Shown here piece by piece: positions 40,474-50,563 of a stretch of 62,118 nucleotides of DNA; position 1 is the first letter of the stretch; each line of letters starts with the position of its first letter. Made by a program: the position numbers and the translations under genes. A model generated the notes under the pieces. The model made no database searches, was not told where the DNA came from, and was given only the letters and a program-made list of their open reading frames with translations. Origin of the DNA: a virus; IMG/VR virus record IMGVR_UViG_3300022841_000016, positions 1 to 62,118 of that record, one strand, 5' to 3'.

Positions 40474-41439
40474 ATGAAGGAACTAACTTACACTACTGTA
40501 AATAGGATATTCTCTAAGATAGCTAGAGACTTAGGATTAGATAACTTTTCTGAGGTTGATGCTATTGAATGGGCAGGAGAAGCTTTAGAAGCTATTGATG
40601 CTGTCACTATGCTAGAAGAATGTGTAGAATTTGTGGAAGTAAAAAACCATGCTGCACAGTTACCTTTGTTTACAAACTCAATTATACAAGTAGCACAACA
40701 CAATGGAGTAATCACTACTCCTGTTAAAGTTGAGACTGCAGAAGAAGAAGAACATGAATTTCCTGACCATACTTGTGGTATAGAAAGTGATGCTGGGTAT
40801 TCTCACATACCTGTAGATGATAATGGTTATCCTTTGTTTGACTCTGATGTTTACAAATGGAAGCCAAACATCAATGTACAAATAGAGTACAACAACTTTA
40901 AATGTTCTGATGCTTACAAAAACACTTGGACTCCAGTTAGGCTAGCAGACCATTCATTTTTTAACAGTATAGTTTGTAAAGAGCCAGACAGTGAGCAACT
41001 TTATTCTAACTCTAGGAGTGAATACACTATTGTAGGAAACAACACATTAAGATTTTCTTTTCAAGAAGGTTATGTTGCAATAGCAATTAACAGACAAAAG
41101 TTAGATGAGAATGGACACCCAATGATTCCTGACCATTATTCTTACACAACTGCAGTAACTATGTACATCACAATGAAGATGATGGGTAGAATGTGGTACA
41201 GTGGGAGAGAAGGTTATGAAAAAAGATACTTAAAAGCTGAAGCTGATTGGCAATGGTATTGTAAACAAGCAGGTAACAGAGGATTAATGCCTAGAGGTAT
41301 TGACCAATTTCAAAACATGCTTGACCAATCTCAATACTTATTACCTAATAACTTTAGGTACAATCAATTCTTTAAAGACTTAAGTAGACCAGAGAGCAGA
41401 AAGTTCAATGACCCAGATGGAAGAAATAATGTGCAATAA
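40474..41439 (+). CDS. Ring/collar protein 2 of crAss-like type
   Basis: 321 residues. VNRIFSKIARDLGLDNFSEV, then an EWAGEALEAI helix, then FVEVKNHAAQLPLFTNSIIQ is the N-terminal pattern I associate with Crassvirales ring/tail-hub proteins, where a Dx-EWxGEAL helix precedes a V-x-N-x-x-x-LP strand. The middle carries an acidic HEFPDHTCG insertion. The C-terminus has many Tyr and Arg residues. It is directly upstream of the muzzle-type gene. Confidence 0.75.
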   Translation: MKELTYTTVNRIFSKIARDLGLDNFSEVDAIEWAGEALEAIDAVTMLEECVEFVEVKNHAAQLPLFTNSIIQVAQHNGVITTPVKVETAEEEEHEFPDHTCGIESDAGYSHIPVDDNGYPLFDSDVYKWKPNINVQIEYNNFKCSDAYKNTWTPVRLADHSFFNSIVCKEPDSEQLYSNSRSEYTIVGNNTLRFSFQEGYVAIAINRQKLDENGHPMIPDHYSYTTAVTMYITMKMMGRMWYSGREGYEKRYLKAEADWQWYCKQAGNRGLMPRGIDQFQNMLDQSQYLLPNNFRYNQFFKDLSRPESRKFNDPDGRNNVQ

Positions 41440-41449
41440 ATAATATACT

Positions 41450-44400
41450 ATGGCTCAGAAAACACAACAAGGTCCTGTACCTAAAAGAGGTTTAATTACT
41501 GACACTTCACATCTTAATCAACCCCCAGGTGCATTAACTTTTGCACTTAATGTTGTTAATGAAAGTGAAGATGGAGACATGGGTTGGAGATCCAATGAAC
41601 AAAGTAATGAGCCTTGTTATACTTTAACAAGTGGATATATCCCTTTAGGGGAAATTTACATTGACAAGAATGATAGTTTATTGCTGTCAGTATCAGAAGA
41701 TGGTACTATGTCTGAAATAGGCATCATTGGTGTTAACTGTCAATATACTGTTTTAGTAAATGCAGACTTAGGATTCAAAGCTGAAAATCAAATTAGTGGT
41801 ACTTATAGATTAAGAAGGGGTTGTGAAAGAACTTTTTACTTTACTACACCCACTCCTATGCTATTTAATATGGATAAACTCAATGACTTTAAAGTTGATG
41901 AGACAGACTCTGATAGTGATTGGGACCCTGCAAAGTTTAAGTTGTTTAAAGTTTATGAAAGTATTCCAACTTTTCAGTTCATTGAAGTAATAGAAAATGG
42001 ACTACTAGCTCCAGGTTCTTACAATGCTTCTATACAATACTTAGACAATGACTTAAATCCTACAGAGTGGATTACAACTTGTGAGCCAATTAAGATTTAT
42101 AATGATTCAGTAAGTAAGAAGTACAGTGCTATAGAAGGTTCAACCAATGTTGTAAATGCTGCACTTAATTTTGGATTAACTAACAAAGCAATAAAGTTTA
42201 GCTTTACTGACTTTGATACATCTTATCCTTACTATAGAGTAGCTATCATTTCATCTAACACAGGTAGTGGTTTAGTGAATGAGGTAACTTTTTCAAGCCC
42301 TATTTCAACTAACATAAAAACATATACTCATACAGGTTCTTCATCTACTGTTACCACTGGTACAGAAAATGAGATACTGGCATTTAACAATGTCATTGAA
42401 GAAGCAGAATTTGTAGAGCAAATAGAAAACAAATTAATACTTGGAAAGACTAAAGGTGTACAGATTAACTTCTGTGGACTACAGAAGTATGCAAGTAAAA
42501 TAAAGTCAGATGTAAGACTAGAAGAAACAACCCTTAACATCATAGGTGGCAATAACCCTAAAACAGCTACTGTAAACTTTGATGGAGTAGGTTATATGCC
42601 AGGAGAAATATATTCTTTTGGAATAGTCTACATATTTGAAGGTAGTATTCTTTCTCCTGTGTTTCACATACCAGGAAAAGCAGAAGGACATATCTCTAGC
42701 ATGTCAGACAACAACTTACTAGATTCTCCTTACCAATCTACTTCCTGTAAAGGATTCTGGGGACTAGATTCTCAAGGTGGTACTTTGCTAGGTCAGCCTA
42801 TTAGGCATCACAGATTTCCTACAAGGTCAGAAATTAATGAACCTTTATTTACTGAAGACACTAATGCTGAAAGTTTTACATTAAATAATCTTGTACTTAC
42901 TTTAAGTGCTAGTGCAGTTACAGGTACAACCATATCTTATGAGGTATCTTATAAAATAGATGGTACACCTAAGACATTTAACACTTCTTTCTTGTCATCA
43001 GTATTTGATCCTGCAGAAGGGTTAGAAAGGACTGTTGCAACTACAAGAGGAGTTATAACAGAAATAATAATAACAGAAGACATAGATGGTGCAGGGTACA
43101 CAGAGATTACACCTGGAGTAGAATCCACATCTGGAGTAACCTATGCTCAATCCATAGTAGCAAGAGTAGTAGAAACTGAAGATGCTGTCTACACTTCTAA
43201 AATAATGGGTATTACTTTCTCAGGAATAACTGTTCCTGAAGAAGTTTCTACCAATGGGTACAAAGTAATAGGGTATTACATAGTTAGAAATGAAAGAACT
43301 GAAGATGAGAAAACTGTTTTAGATTCTGGAGTAATGACACCTATGATGTTAGAAGAAAGAGGGTTTGTGGCTCATGGTCATATCTTTCCTAATTTATCTG
43401 ACACTAGTAGAATAGACAAAGACATCTTTGGTCTTATACATCCAGAGAATAAGTTTAATGGTCTTGAGTATAAGAACTTAACACAAATTACACAAGAAGG
43501 AGAATACAGAATAGTTTCTCAGGCTTTATCATCAGTGCTTACACAAGATGTAGGTGCAGGAACTTCCTATGACCCTGATGTACACAAAGGTTTTGATGGA
43601 GATGGAATTACTTTGCATACTCTTACAAGAGATACTAAAGTTTCTTATCATCAGAAAACTAAGGAATGGATTAACCCTGAAAAAAGAGGAGAAGTTTTTT
43701 ACCTTAATGCTTTAAACTATAAGACAGTTAAAGATAGTGATGACAAAAGTCAAGATGTTTATAATGTATCTGGAGATAACAAAATAGGTATAGTACAACT
43801 AGAAGAGGATATTACTGATGTAAATGACATACATAAAAAATTACCTTATGTAATGCTTAAAAGAGATCTCTCTTCTCCTTATGGAAGTTTCAGAACTCTA
43901 CAGTATTACAAGGAAAATGTAAATCCAATTTACTTTGATACTACCACAGAAGATAAAGATGATGTTACCAAGAATGGGGAACAAGCTTATATCTTAAATG
44001 GAGATAGTTACATAGCACCTATGAAATATCATAGTGCACTGTTTAATAATTTTAGTCTTGCAGATAGAGATACCAAGTCTTCTTTTTGGACTATCCTTGC
44101 AGGAGTATTACTAGTAGTAGTAGGGGTTGCAGGAGCATTAATATCTGGAGGTAGTTCTTTGGCACTTGCTGCAACAGGACTTGCTGCTTTGTCAGCTACA
44201 GCTGCAGTAGTAGTTACAGCTGTATCAATTGCAGCAATAGGTTATGGTCTATCTACTTTGTCAAGTGGTATAGAAATGGCTAATGTAATTGAAGTGTATC
44301 AGAAAATGTATGAAGCAGGTCTTAGGGACACTATACAAGATGATGACACTAAGACTATATTTGATGACAGAAACCAAGCTGATGATGAATTTCAATGGCT

Positions 44401-47101
44401 TGGAGATGTAGTATCAAACTTATGGTTTGAGAGTGGAGTAAATATAGCACTTAGAAATGGTGTTACTTCTATACACTCTGCTTACATAGATGCTCCTACT
44501 GCTATGACTGACTACTATCCAGAGACTGAAAACTTGACTACCAATTCAATAGAAGGGTATTTAAGATACATGACAGGTGCTGGAAGTGCTCCTCAGAACT
44601 ATTTAGATTCTTACATGTTAGAGAAGCTGACTGTAGTAGATGCAGAAAATTCTGATGGTAGATTATACAGAGGGTATGCAGGTGCAGAGATATATGCATT
44701 GAACAGAGATTACCAAAGAACTAACAAGCAAAAAATATTCTATGCTTTAGGTTTAGAGTATGACTGTTGTTCAAACTGTACAGAAGACTTTCCTCACAGA
44801 ACATATTACTCAGAGCAATCTTTTCAAGAAGAGCTTATTGATAATTATAGAGTTTTCTTACCTAACAATTATAGAGACCTTGAGGGTGAGAAAGGGGTGA
44901 TAACTGATTTGTTCAGAATACAGAACAATTTATACATCCAAACTGAAGGAGCTTTATGGCATTTGCCACAAACTATACAAGAAAGAGTAACAGGGGATGT
45001 TGTGTCCTTCATTGGTACAGGAGAGTTTTTTGCTATCCCACCAAGAAAGATCACTGACACTGATAAAGAGAGTGCAGGTACTCTGCACAATTGGGCAAGA
45101 ATGAAGACACCAAGTGGTGTATTCTTTGTATCTGCTACAGAGGGGAAAGTATATTTATTTGATGGGAACAGTTTACAGCCAATAGTTGGAGGTAATGAAA
45201 CCTGGTTCAAGAATAACTTACCAGTAAAAGCAGATTTAGACTATTTAATTTCATCAGGAGTGAATTATCCTTTGGCAAATAATCCCTCAAGCAAATTTGG
45301 TACAGGGTTTATTTCAACTTATGATACACAAAAAGAAAGATTTATATTAACTAAAAAAGATTATGTTCTTTCTAGTGGAATTTTAGATAGCACAGATTAC
45401 ATTACTTGTTCAAAAGATGGGCAGATAATAATCTTTGAGCCAGTAAGTGAAATAATAGCAGCAAGGCTAGCAGATGGTTGGAACTATGAAGGTTTAGAAG
45501 ATTGCAAAATGAAGTTTTCTTCAGAAGTAGTCACACAAACAACTGAAATAATACAAACAGAAACTATCATTGCTAACAAGGCTGATATCCATGTGTTCTT
45601 TGATACATCAGGTTCATTTGATGTAACAGCTTTAGGACAGATAGACAATACTATAGATGCTTGGTTAATTAACTTTAGAGCTTCAAACCCAAGTTGGACA
45701 GGAGATGTGTTTAAATACAATGACCAAACAGAGAGATGGGTAACTTATGCAGACATAATTGCAACTGATAACAGAAACAATTATAATGGTATCACTTCAG
45801 ATAAAGATGTAGTAGTAATTTCATTTTGTAATGAAGCTTCTCCTTCTTATCACAGTAGTGCTAATACTTTGCAAGCTACAACTACAGCATTCCTAGATGA
45901 CTATGATAAGTTTACAGGTACTAACTTGAATGGAAACAATCCAGCACAAGATAGTCTGTACTCTAGCTTTAAGTCTTTTAAAGGAATACATTATCCTATA
46001 GTATTTCCTAATGACCATTGGACAGCACCTTCACAAGCTTTTGTGTTAAACTCTCTAGCTGCACTGAGAGGTACAAGATATACTTTTTCAGAAGTAAATG
46101 CTTTGACAGAAAACTTAGGTTTTGCATCAGGTGCATGGGATATTTTAAAAGCTTCTTTACAAGAGCCTAATTCTTATCCTAACAATGGACTAGAAAACTT
46201 TGGTTGGTTAATTAAACATGATAGGTTTAAAGATGCACAAGGAAGTGTTATAGATACTACAGAGTTTACTAATGACATTACTTTACTTTTAGAAGGTAGT
46301 AATACCACAGTAGAAGAGCAAGTGTTAGTAAATGTAATAGACACTGTAGTAGACTATACATCAGGTAGAGTAGAGTCTGACCCTATACAATATGACTTGT
46401 CTTGGACTATGAGTTATTCTTTAAAAGATAAAGAATGGGTATCATGGCATTCATACACTCCTAACTTTTATTTCTATAGACTACAAGAACATTATTCTTG
46501 GAGAAGTGGAGATAGCCAATTATGGAAACATAACAAAGCTAACCACTATCAAACTTTCTATGGTGTAAGACATCCTCATATCATTGAGTATGTAGACAAC
46601 AAGAAACCTAGGGAAACTAAAATTTGGGACTACTTGAATATACAATCTCATGCACAAGAGTTTAATCCTACTTACCAGGACTATGTTGATAAGGACATTA
46701 CTTTCAACAAGCTTATTGCTTACACTTCTAAACAGTCAACAGGGTTAGTAAACCTGGTTGTCAAAGATGAAGAGTTGGACTACTTAGACAACCAAGTAGT
46801 AAACAATGTAGACAGTATCTTAGTTGACAGAACAGAAAGAGACTGGCACTTAAATGATTTAAGAGATGTAGTAGTTGATTACACTCTTCCATTATTCAGA
46901 AGAGACAATCTTTCATTACAATCTGAACATTATACAGATAAGGTGCTTAACACTATTGTATTAGATTACAATAAGGAATGGAATGAACTACAAAGTTTTA
47001 GAGATAAATATTTGGTACTAAGACTTATTTTTGATAATTTTGATAACATAAAATTAATTACTAACTTTACAGAGGAGATTGAACACAAGTCTTTTAGTTA
47101 A
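41450..47101 (+). CDS. Muzzle-type tail protein, 1,883 residues
   Basis: The start PKRGLITDTSHLNQPPGALT, then ALNVVNESEDGDMG, is the crAss-like muzzle/tail stabilization opening. Central blocks such as FPHRTYYSEQSFQEELIDNY belong to the same fold. Two unusual insertions are present: a hydrophobic hairpin at about residues 880-936 (LAGVLLVVVGVAGAL and a long Ala/Val stretch), and a von Willebrand A-like domain with MIDAS DTSGS at residues 1385-1389, followed by a central KDVVVISFCNEA strand. The C-terminus is again typical tail protein. It plugs the tail end and probably opens at the membrane. Confidence 0.8.
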   Translation: MAQKTQQGPVPKRGLITDTSHLNQPPGALTFALNVVNESEDGDMGWRSNEQSNEPCYTLTSGYIPLGEIYIDKNDSLLLSVSEDGTMSEIGIIGVNCQYTVLVNADLGFKAENQISGTYRLRRGCERTFYFTTPTPMLFNMDKLNDFKVDETDSDSDWDPAKFKLFKVYESIPTFQFIEVIENGLLAPGSYNASIQYLDNDLNPTEWITTCEPIKIYNDSVSKKYSAIEGSTNVVNAALNFGLTNKAIKFSFTDFDTSYPYYRVAIISSNTGSGLVNEVTFSSPISTNIKTYTHTGSSSTVTTGTENEILAFNNVIEEAEFVEQIENKLILGKTKGVQINFCGLQKYASKIKSDVRLEETTLNIIGGNNPKTATVNFDGVGYMPGEIYSFGIVYIFEGSILSPVFHIPGKAEGHISSMSDNNLLDSPYQSTSCKGFWGLDSQGGTLLGQPIRHHRFPTRSEINEPLFTEDTNAESFTLNNLVLTLSASAVTGTTISYEVSYKIDGTPKTFNTSFLSSVFDPAEGLERTVATTRGVITEIIITEDIDGAGYTEITPGVESTSGVTYAQSIVARVVETEDAVYTSKIMGITFSGITVPEEVSTNGYKVIGYYIVRNERTEDEKTVLDSGVMTPMMLEERGFVAHGHIFPNLSDTSRIDKDIFGLIHPENKFNGLEYKNLTQITQEGEYRIVSQALSSVLTQDVGAGTSYDPDVHKGFDGDGITLHTLTRDTKVSYHQKTKEWINPEKRGEVFYLNALNYKTVKDSDDKSQDVYNVSGDNKIGIVQLEEDITDVNDIHKKLPYVMLKRDLSSPYGSFRTLQYYKENVNPIYFDTTTEDKDDVTKNGEQAYILNGDSYIAPMKYHSALFNNFSLADRDTKSSFWTILAGVLLVVVGVAGALISGGSSLALAATGLAALSATAAVVVTAVSIAAIGYGLSTLSSGIEMANVIEVYQKMYEAGLRDTIQDDDTKTIFDDRNQADDEFQWLGDVVSNLWFESGVNIALRNGVTSIHSAYIDAPTAMTDYYPETENLTTNSIEGYLRYMTGAGSAPQNYLDSYMLEKLTVVDAENSDGRLYRGYAGAEIYALNRDYQRTNKQKIFYALGLEYDCCSNCTEDFPHRTYYSEQSFQEELIDNYRVFLPNNYRDLEGEKGVITDLFRIQNNLYIQTEGALWHLPQTIQERVTGDVVSFIGTGEFFAIPPRKITDTDKESAGTLHNWARMKTPSGVFFVSATEGKVYLFDGNSLQPIVGGNETWFKNNLPVKADLDYLISSGVNYPLANNPSSKFGTGFISTYDTQKERFILTKKDYVLSSGILDSTDYITCSKDGQIIIFEPVSEIIAARLADGWNYEGLEDCKMKFSSEVVTQTTEIIQTETIIANKADIHVFFDTSGSFDVTALGQIDNTIDAWLINFRASNPSWTGDVFKYNDQTERWVTYADIIATDNRNNYNGITSDKDVVVISFCNEASPSYHSSANTLQATTTAFLDDYDKFTGTNLNGNNPAQDSLYSSFKSFKGIHYPIVFPNDHWTAPSQAFVLNSLAALRGTRYTFSEVNALTENLGFASGAWDILKASLQEPNSYPNNGLENFGWLIKHDRFKDAQGSVIDTTEFTNDITLLLEGSNTTVEEQVLVNVIDTVVDYTSGRVESDPIQYDLSWTMSYSLKDKEWVSWHSYTPNFYFYRLQEHYSWRSGDSQLWKHNKANHYQTFYGVRHPHIIEYVDNKKPRETKIWDYLNIQSHAQEFNPTYQDYVDKDITFNKLIAYTSKQSTGLVNLVVKDEELDYLDNQVVNNVDSILVDRTERDWHLNDLRDVVVDYTLPLFRRDNLSLQSEHYTDKVLNTIVLDYNKEWNELQSFRDKYLVLRLIFDNFDNIKLITNFTEEIEHKSFS

Positions 47102-47130
47102 GATTAATCTTAATAAACATTCATCTACAA

Positions 47131-48576
47131 ATGAAGAAAACTAGAAAAACTAAAAGAACTATTGGCAAATATGCCATGGGTTCAGGGAACACAGGAGTAA
47201 TCAAAGGTTACATGCCTGACCCTTCTGAAGTCTTAAGACAGAATGAGATTAATTTAGACATAGCTAAAGCTGAAGCTGCTGACAATCCTTTTGTAAAAGG
47301 TCTTGACATGATAGGTCAATTAGCCACACAAACAGGTTTAAACATGTTAGGTGGTGCTATGAAAAAAGGCAAACCTAATGTTGACAAAGTACAAAAAGGA
47401 ATAAACAAAGACATGGATGATGGTCTTATGGTGTTAGCAAAAGGTAGTGGAGTAGAAGGTGTACAAGGTAAAGGAGAACAAGTTCCTGTCAGAGTAGAAA
47501 AAGGAGAACTTCTTGAAACTCCAGATGGGGTAGTTACTAAAGAAGGTGGAGAGAGACATGGTAAAGATGGAGAAGGTGGTAACACTAAATTTGTTGAAGA
47601 AGGCACTATTGTAACTTCTGATAATGAAGATATTAAGATTGCTGGAAAGACCATGGCAGAAAGAAAAGAAATTAGAATAGCTAGACTAAGTAAAATATCT
47701 AAGTCTTTAGAGACAGACCCTACTGATGCTCTAGCTAAAGAAACTTATAAAAGGACTTCAGAAAAAAATGAGTATGAAGAGCAAGCTGACTTACAAGTTC
47801 AAGAGTTTGCAAGAATGATGGCAGGAGAAAGTGAAAAGATGTTTGCAACAGGTACAGGCAAAGAAGGAGTTAAAAGTTATAGTAAAGGTACAGATGGTAA
47901 AGGTGTTAAATCTTTTGGTGGGAAACTGCTAGATGGTTTTAAAGACTTTGCAGGAGGATTTACACCAGGAGATGTTATGGGTATAGCTGGTAATATCTTT
48001 CAAGGAAACTCTGCCCTTAGTCAAGCAAGAAACAATGCAGCTGGCAGTACCCCTAATGAAAATCAATTTGCTAACTATGGAGATGATGCAATGGCAACTT
48101 TAGGAGAAGCTGATGCTCAAATAATAGGTATGCAAGGTCAAGCTGAAAAGAAGTTAGACCAAGAAAGAACTGGTGCTATCAATAGAGTTAGAAAATCCTC
48201 TAGGAGTGCCAATGTAGTTAATGCAATGCAATTGGGAATAGATGCTCAAGCTAATGCATCAATGGCAGATATATATAGTAAGTTTGCACAAACAACTTTA
48301 AACAATATTTACAAAAAAGCTGGATTACAAACTGATATTGACCAAAAGAAAATGACAGGAGCAGGTGTAGCTGATATTGCTAACAGAATGGATGCTGATA
48401 ATGCAGACACTCAATTGGGGGTTGCCAAAGAAACTTATGCAAGAAGCTTACAACAAACAGGTAAAGACTTAAATCAAAATAAAAAGTCTAATGTTTTAGC
48501 TAATCTTACAGCACAGTTATCTAAGTATGGTTTAATTGCACAAGATGATGGAACTATTACTACTAAAAAAGTATAA
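47131..48576 (+). CDS. Cargo/ejection protein, gp45-like
   Basis: 481 residues. VPVRVEKGELLETPDGVV, then KFVEEGTIVTSDNEDIKIAG, resembles the E-x-GE-x-x-x-TPDG module seen in crAss-like cargo proteins. Gly-rich repeated tracts (KGSGVEGVQGKGEQ, KGTDGKGVKS) and a C-terminal helical half surround it. It follows the muzzle gene directly, as in crAss001. Probably packed in the capsid or tail and ejected with DNA. Confidence 0.7.
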   Translation: MKKTRKTKRTIGKYAMGSGNTGVIKGYMPDPSEVLRQNEINLDIAKAEAADNPFVKGLDMIGQLATQTGLNMLGGAMKKGKPNVDKVQKGINKDMDDGLMVLAKGSGVEGVQGKGEQVPVRVEKGELLETPDGVVTKEGGERHGKDGEGGNTKFVEEGTIVTSDNEDIKIAGKTMAERKEIRIARLSKISKSLETDPTDALAKETYKRTSEKNEYEEQADLQVQEFARMMAGESEKMFATGTGKEGVKSYSKGTDGKGVKSFGGKLLDGFKDFAGGFTPGDVMGIAGNIFQGNSALSQARNNAAGSTPNENQFANYGDDAMATLGEADAQIIGMQGQAEKKLDQERTGAINRVRKSSRSANVVNAMQLGIDAQANASMADIYSKFAQTTLNNIYKKAGLQTDIDQKKMTGAGVADIANRMDADNADTQLGVAKETYARSLQQTGKDLNQNKKSNVLANLTAQLSKYGLIAQDDGTITTKKV

Positions 48577-48578
48577 GC

Positions 48579-50546
48579 ATGGGAAGATTTTATAAAGCAA
48601 CACCTGGGAATTTCATAGATAATAAGATGTATGAAACACCTTTTGAAGAGATTGCAGGCACTATAGGTCAAATAGACAAAAACATTACTGAAACTTATGA
48701 TGAAGGAAGAAACATTTTAGATGCTTCTGAATCTCAAAAATTAGAATCAGATGATCCAGCAGTTACTGCAAGGTTTGGTAAGTATAGTGACATAGTAGAA
48801 CAAAGTACTATAGCTATGGATAAGAACCCACTTGACTTTGTAAAGCACAATGGTAAGCTAAGGAAAGCTTCTAGGGACTTGTCAACTGATATGAAGACAG
48901 GTATCATTGGTAGAGCACAAGAACAGTTTGAAACTTACAATAAGGAAACAGCTGAACTAGATGCAAGAACAGATTTAACTCAAACTACTAAAGACCTTAA
49001 AAAGTCTCACATACTTGCTCAATATAAAAAAGCTGGCTCTTTGAACTACAATCAAGAAACAGGTGCTTTCAATAAAATAAGTACTTTTAACTCTGACTTA
49101 GTTGGAGAGATTGTAGATGAAGATGCTTACTTAACTAAAGTAGACAAAGGTTTCCAATTCCAATCAGAAGGAGGAGGTAGCAGTAGGGTAGGTAAAGTTG
49201 CAGGAAGTAATGATGACATGCTAATCACTAGTTCTAGTAATAGAACTACTAGGAGTGCTGCTAGAGTTCAATCATATTTAGAAAAAGATTTAGACTCTAA
49301 AGACTATGTAAAAAGTAGGAGACAAATACATCAAATGGAAATGGACATGAATGGTCCCTCTAAAAAGTTAAATAAAGATGGTACTCCTATGACACCTCAA
49401 CAATTAGCTGAACAAGACAAAAGAGACCTTGTTGCTAAAGGTGTAGAGAAACTTACAGGAAGTAGAGGAGCTTACAAAACATCAGCTTCTGGATTACCTG
49501 GAGCAGGCACTAACAAGAAAAAATCTACAGGAAGAGTAGATACAGGTACTGACATTGATGATACTTCTTCTACAGTAATGCCAGCAGAAACAATTGTTAA
49601 AACTAAATCAAAAGATACAAAACTTCAAAGAATATTTGACTTTGATTCAAATGACATTCCTATTACTAATGACATGACAGATGCTGAAAAATTACCTTTA
49701 CAAAACATGGCAGCATCTAAAGAAAAACTTACTAAAGCAGGATTTAAAAATGCAGAGAGTTTGTATTCTAATACTGTAGATGGATTTACTTTAGACAAAC
49801 TTGATGTATTAAGTACTGCTTTAGTAGATTCAGGTCTTTTAGATATAAATTTACCAGCTTTTGAAAAAAGAAAAGCTTCTATTGATTACTTAAATACCAA
49901 GGCAGCTCAAAAGACTAGAACAACTCTTATAATTCCTGAGTTTAATGATGGAGTTGAAGCAACAGAAGGAGACATATTAGAAGCAACAGAAGTTGTTAGA
50001 GGCATGGTTAACTCTACAGATCAAACTCAAGCAGTTGGAGAAATTTATATAACTGAAGGAGGTAAAACTAAAAAATTACCCTCTGGAATGAGTTTTAATG
50101 ACTTGGCAACTAAATCAGGAGCTGTATATATTCAACCAACAGGCAAAGGTCCATCTAGTGTACAAGAAATAGGTAGTGACAAAAATGGTTGGAAAGACAA
50201 AGCAGGTAATTTAATAAAAGCACAAGAAGCTAATAAAGAAAAAGGTATTAGGAAAGGACAGACACTAAGTAGAGCTTACATAGCTGAGAACCTTCCTGAC
50301 ACAAAAATAATGACTCAGAAAGTAGCTGGAAAAAATATTTACAACAATACAAAGAACCTTATCCATATAGTTCCTGGGGACATGAAGCAAGAAATTTTTA
50401 CTGTCTATGACATAAATGGTAAAATGAAAGAAGTTAAAAGGTATGTAGCAATAGCTAAACTTCTTAGAACTAACCCAGATGGAACTCCAGGAGAAACTGT
50501 AAGTGTTAAAATAGTGCTTGACCCAGAAGATTACAAAACAAACTAA
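48579..50546 (+). CDS. Second cargo protein, 655 residues
   Basis: The first 200 residues are helical and charged (FEEIAGTIGQIDKNITETYD). The centre is low-complexity and basic (STGRVDTGTDIDDTSSTVMP). The last 250 residues look globular. No catalytic motif. It starts 2 bases after the previous stop and precedes the giant protein, the position of crAss-like cargo genes. Likely internal virion protein. Confidence 0.6.
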   Translation: MGRFYKATPGNFIDNKMYETPFEEIAGTIGQIDKNITETYDEGRNILDASESQKLESDDPAVTARFGKYSDIVEQSTIAMDKNPLDFVKHNGKLRKASRDLSTDMKTGIIGRAQEQFETYNKETAELDARTDLTQTTKDLKKSHILAQYKKAGSLNYNQETGAFNKISTFNSDLVGEIVDEDAYLTKVDKGFQFQSEGGGSSRVGKVAGSNDDMLITSSSNRTTRSAARVQSYLEKDLDSKDYVKSRRQIHQMEMDMNGPSKKLNKDGTPMTPQQLAEQDKRDLVAKGVEKLTGSRGAYKTSASGLPGAGTNKKKSTGRVDTGTDIDDTSSTVMPAETIVKTKSKDTKLQRIFDFDSNDIPITNDMTDAEKLPLQNMAASKEKLTKAGFKNAESLYSNTVDGFTLDKLDVLSTALVDSGLLDINLPAFEKRKASIDYLNTKAAQKTRTTLIIPEFNDGVEATEGDILEATEVVRGMVNSTDQTQAVGEIYITEGGKTKKLPSGMSFNDLATKSGAVYIQPTGKGPSSVQEIGSDKNGWKDKAGNLIKAQEANKEKGIRKGQTLSRAYIAENLPDTKIMTQKVAGKNIYNNTKNLIHIVPGDMKQEIFTVYDINGKMKEVKRYVAIAKLLRTNPDGTPGETVSVKIVLDPEDYKTN

Positions 50547-50563
50547 AATAAAATATCATTAGT

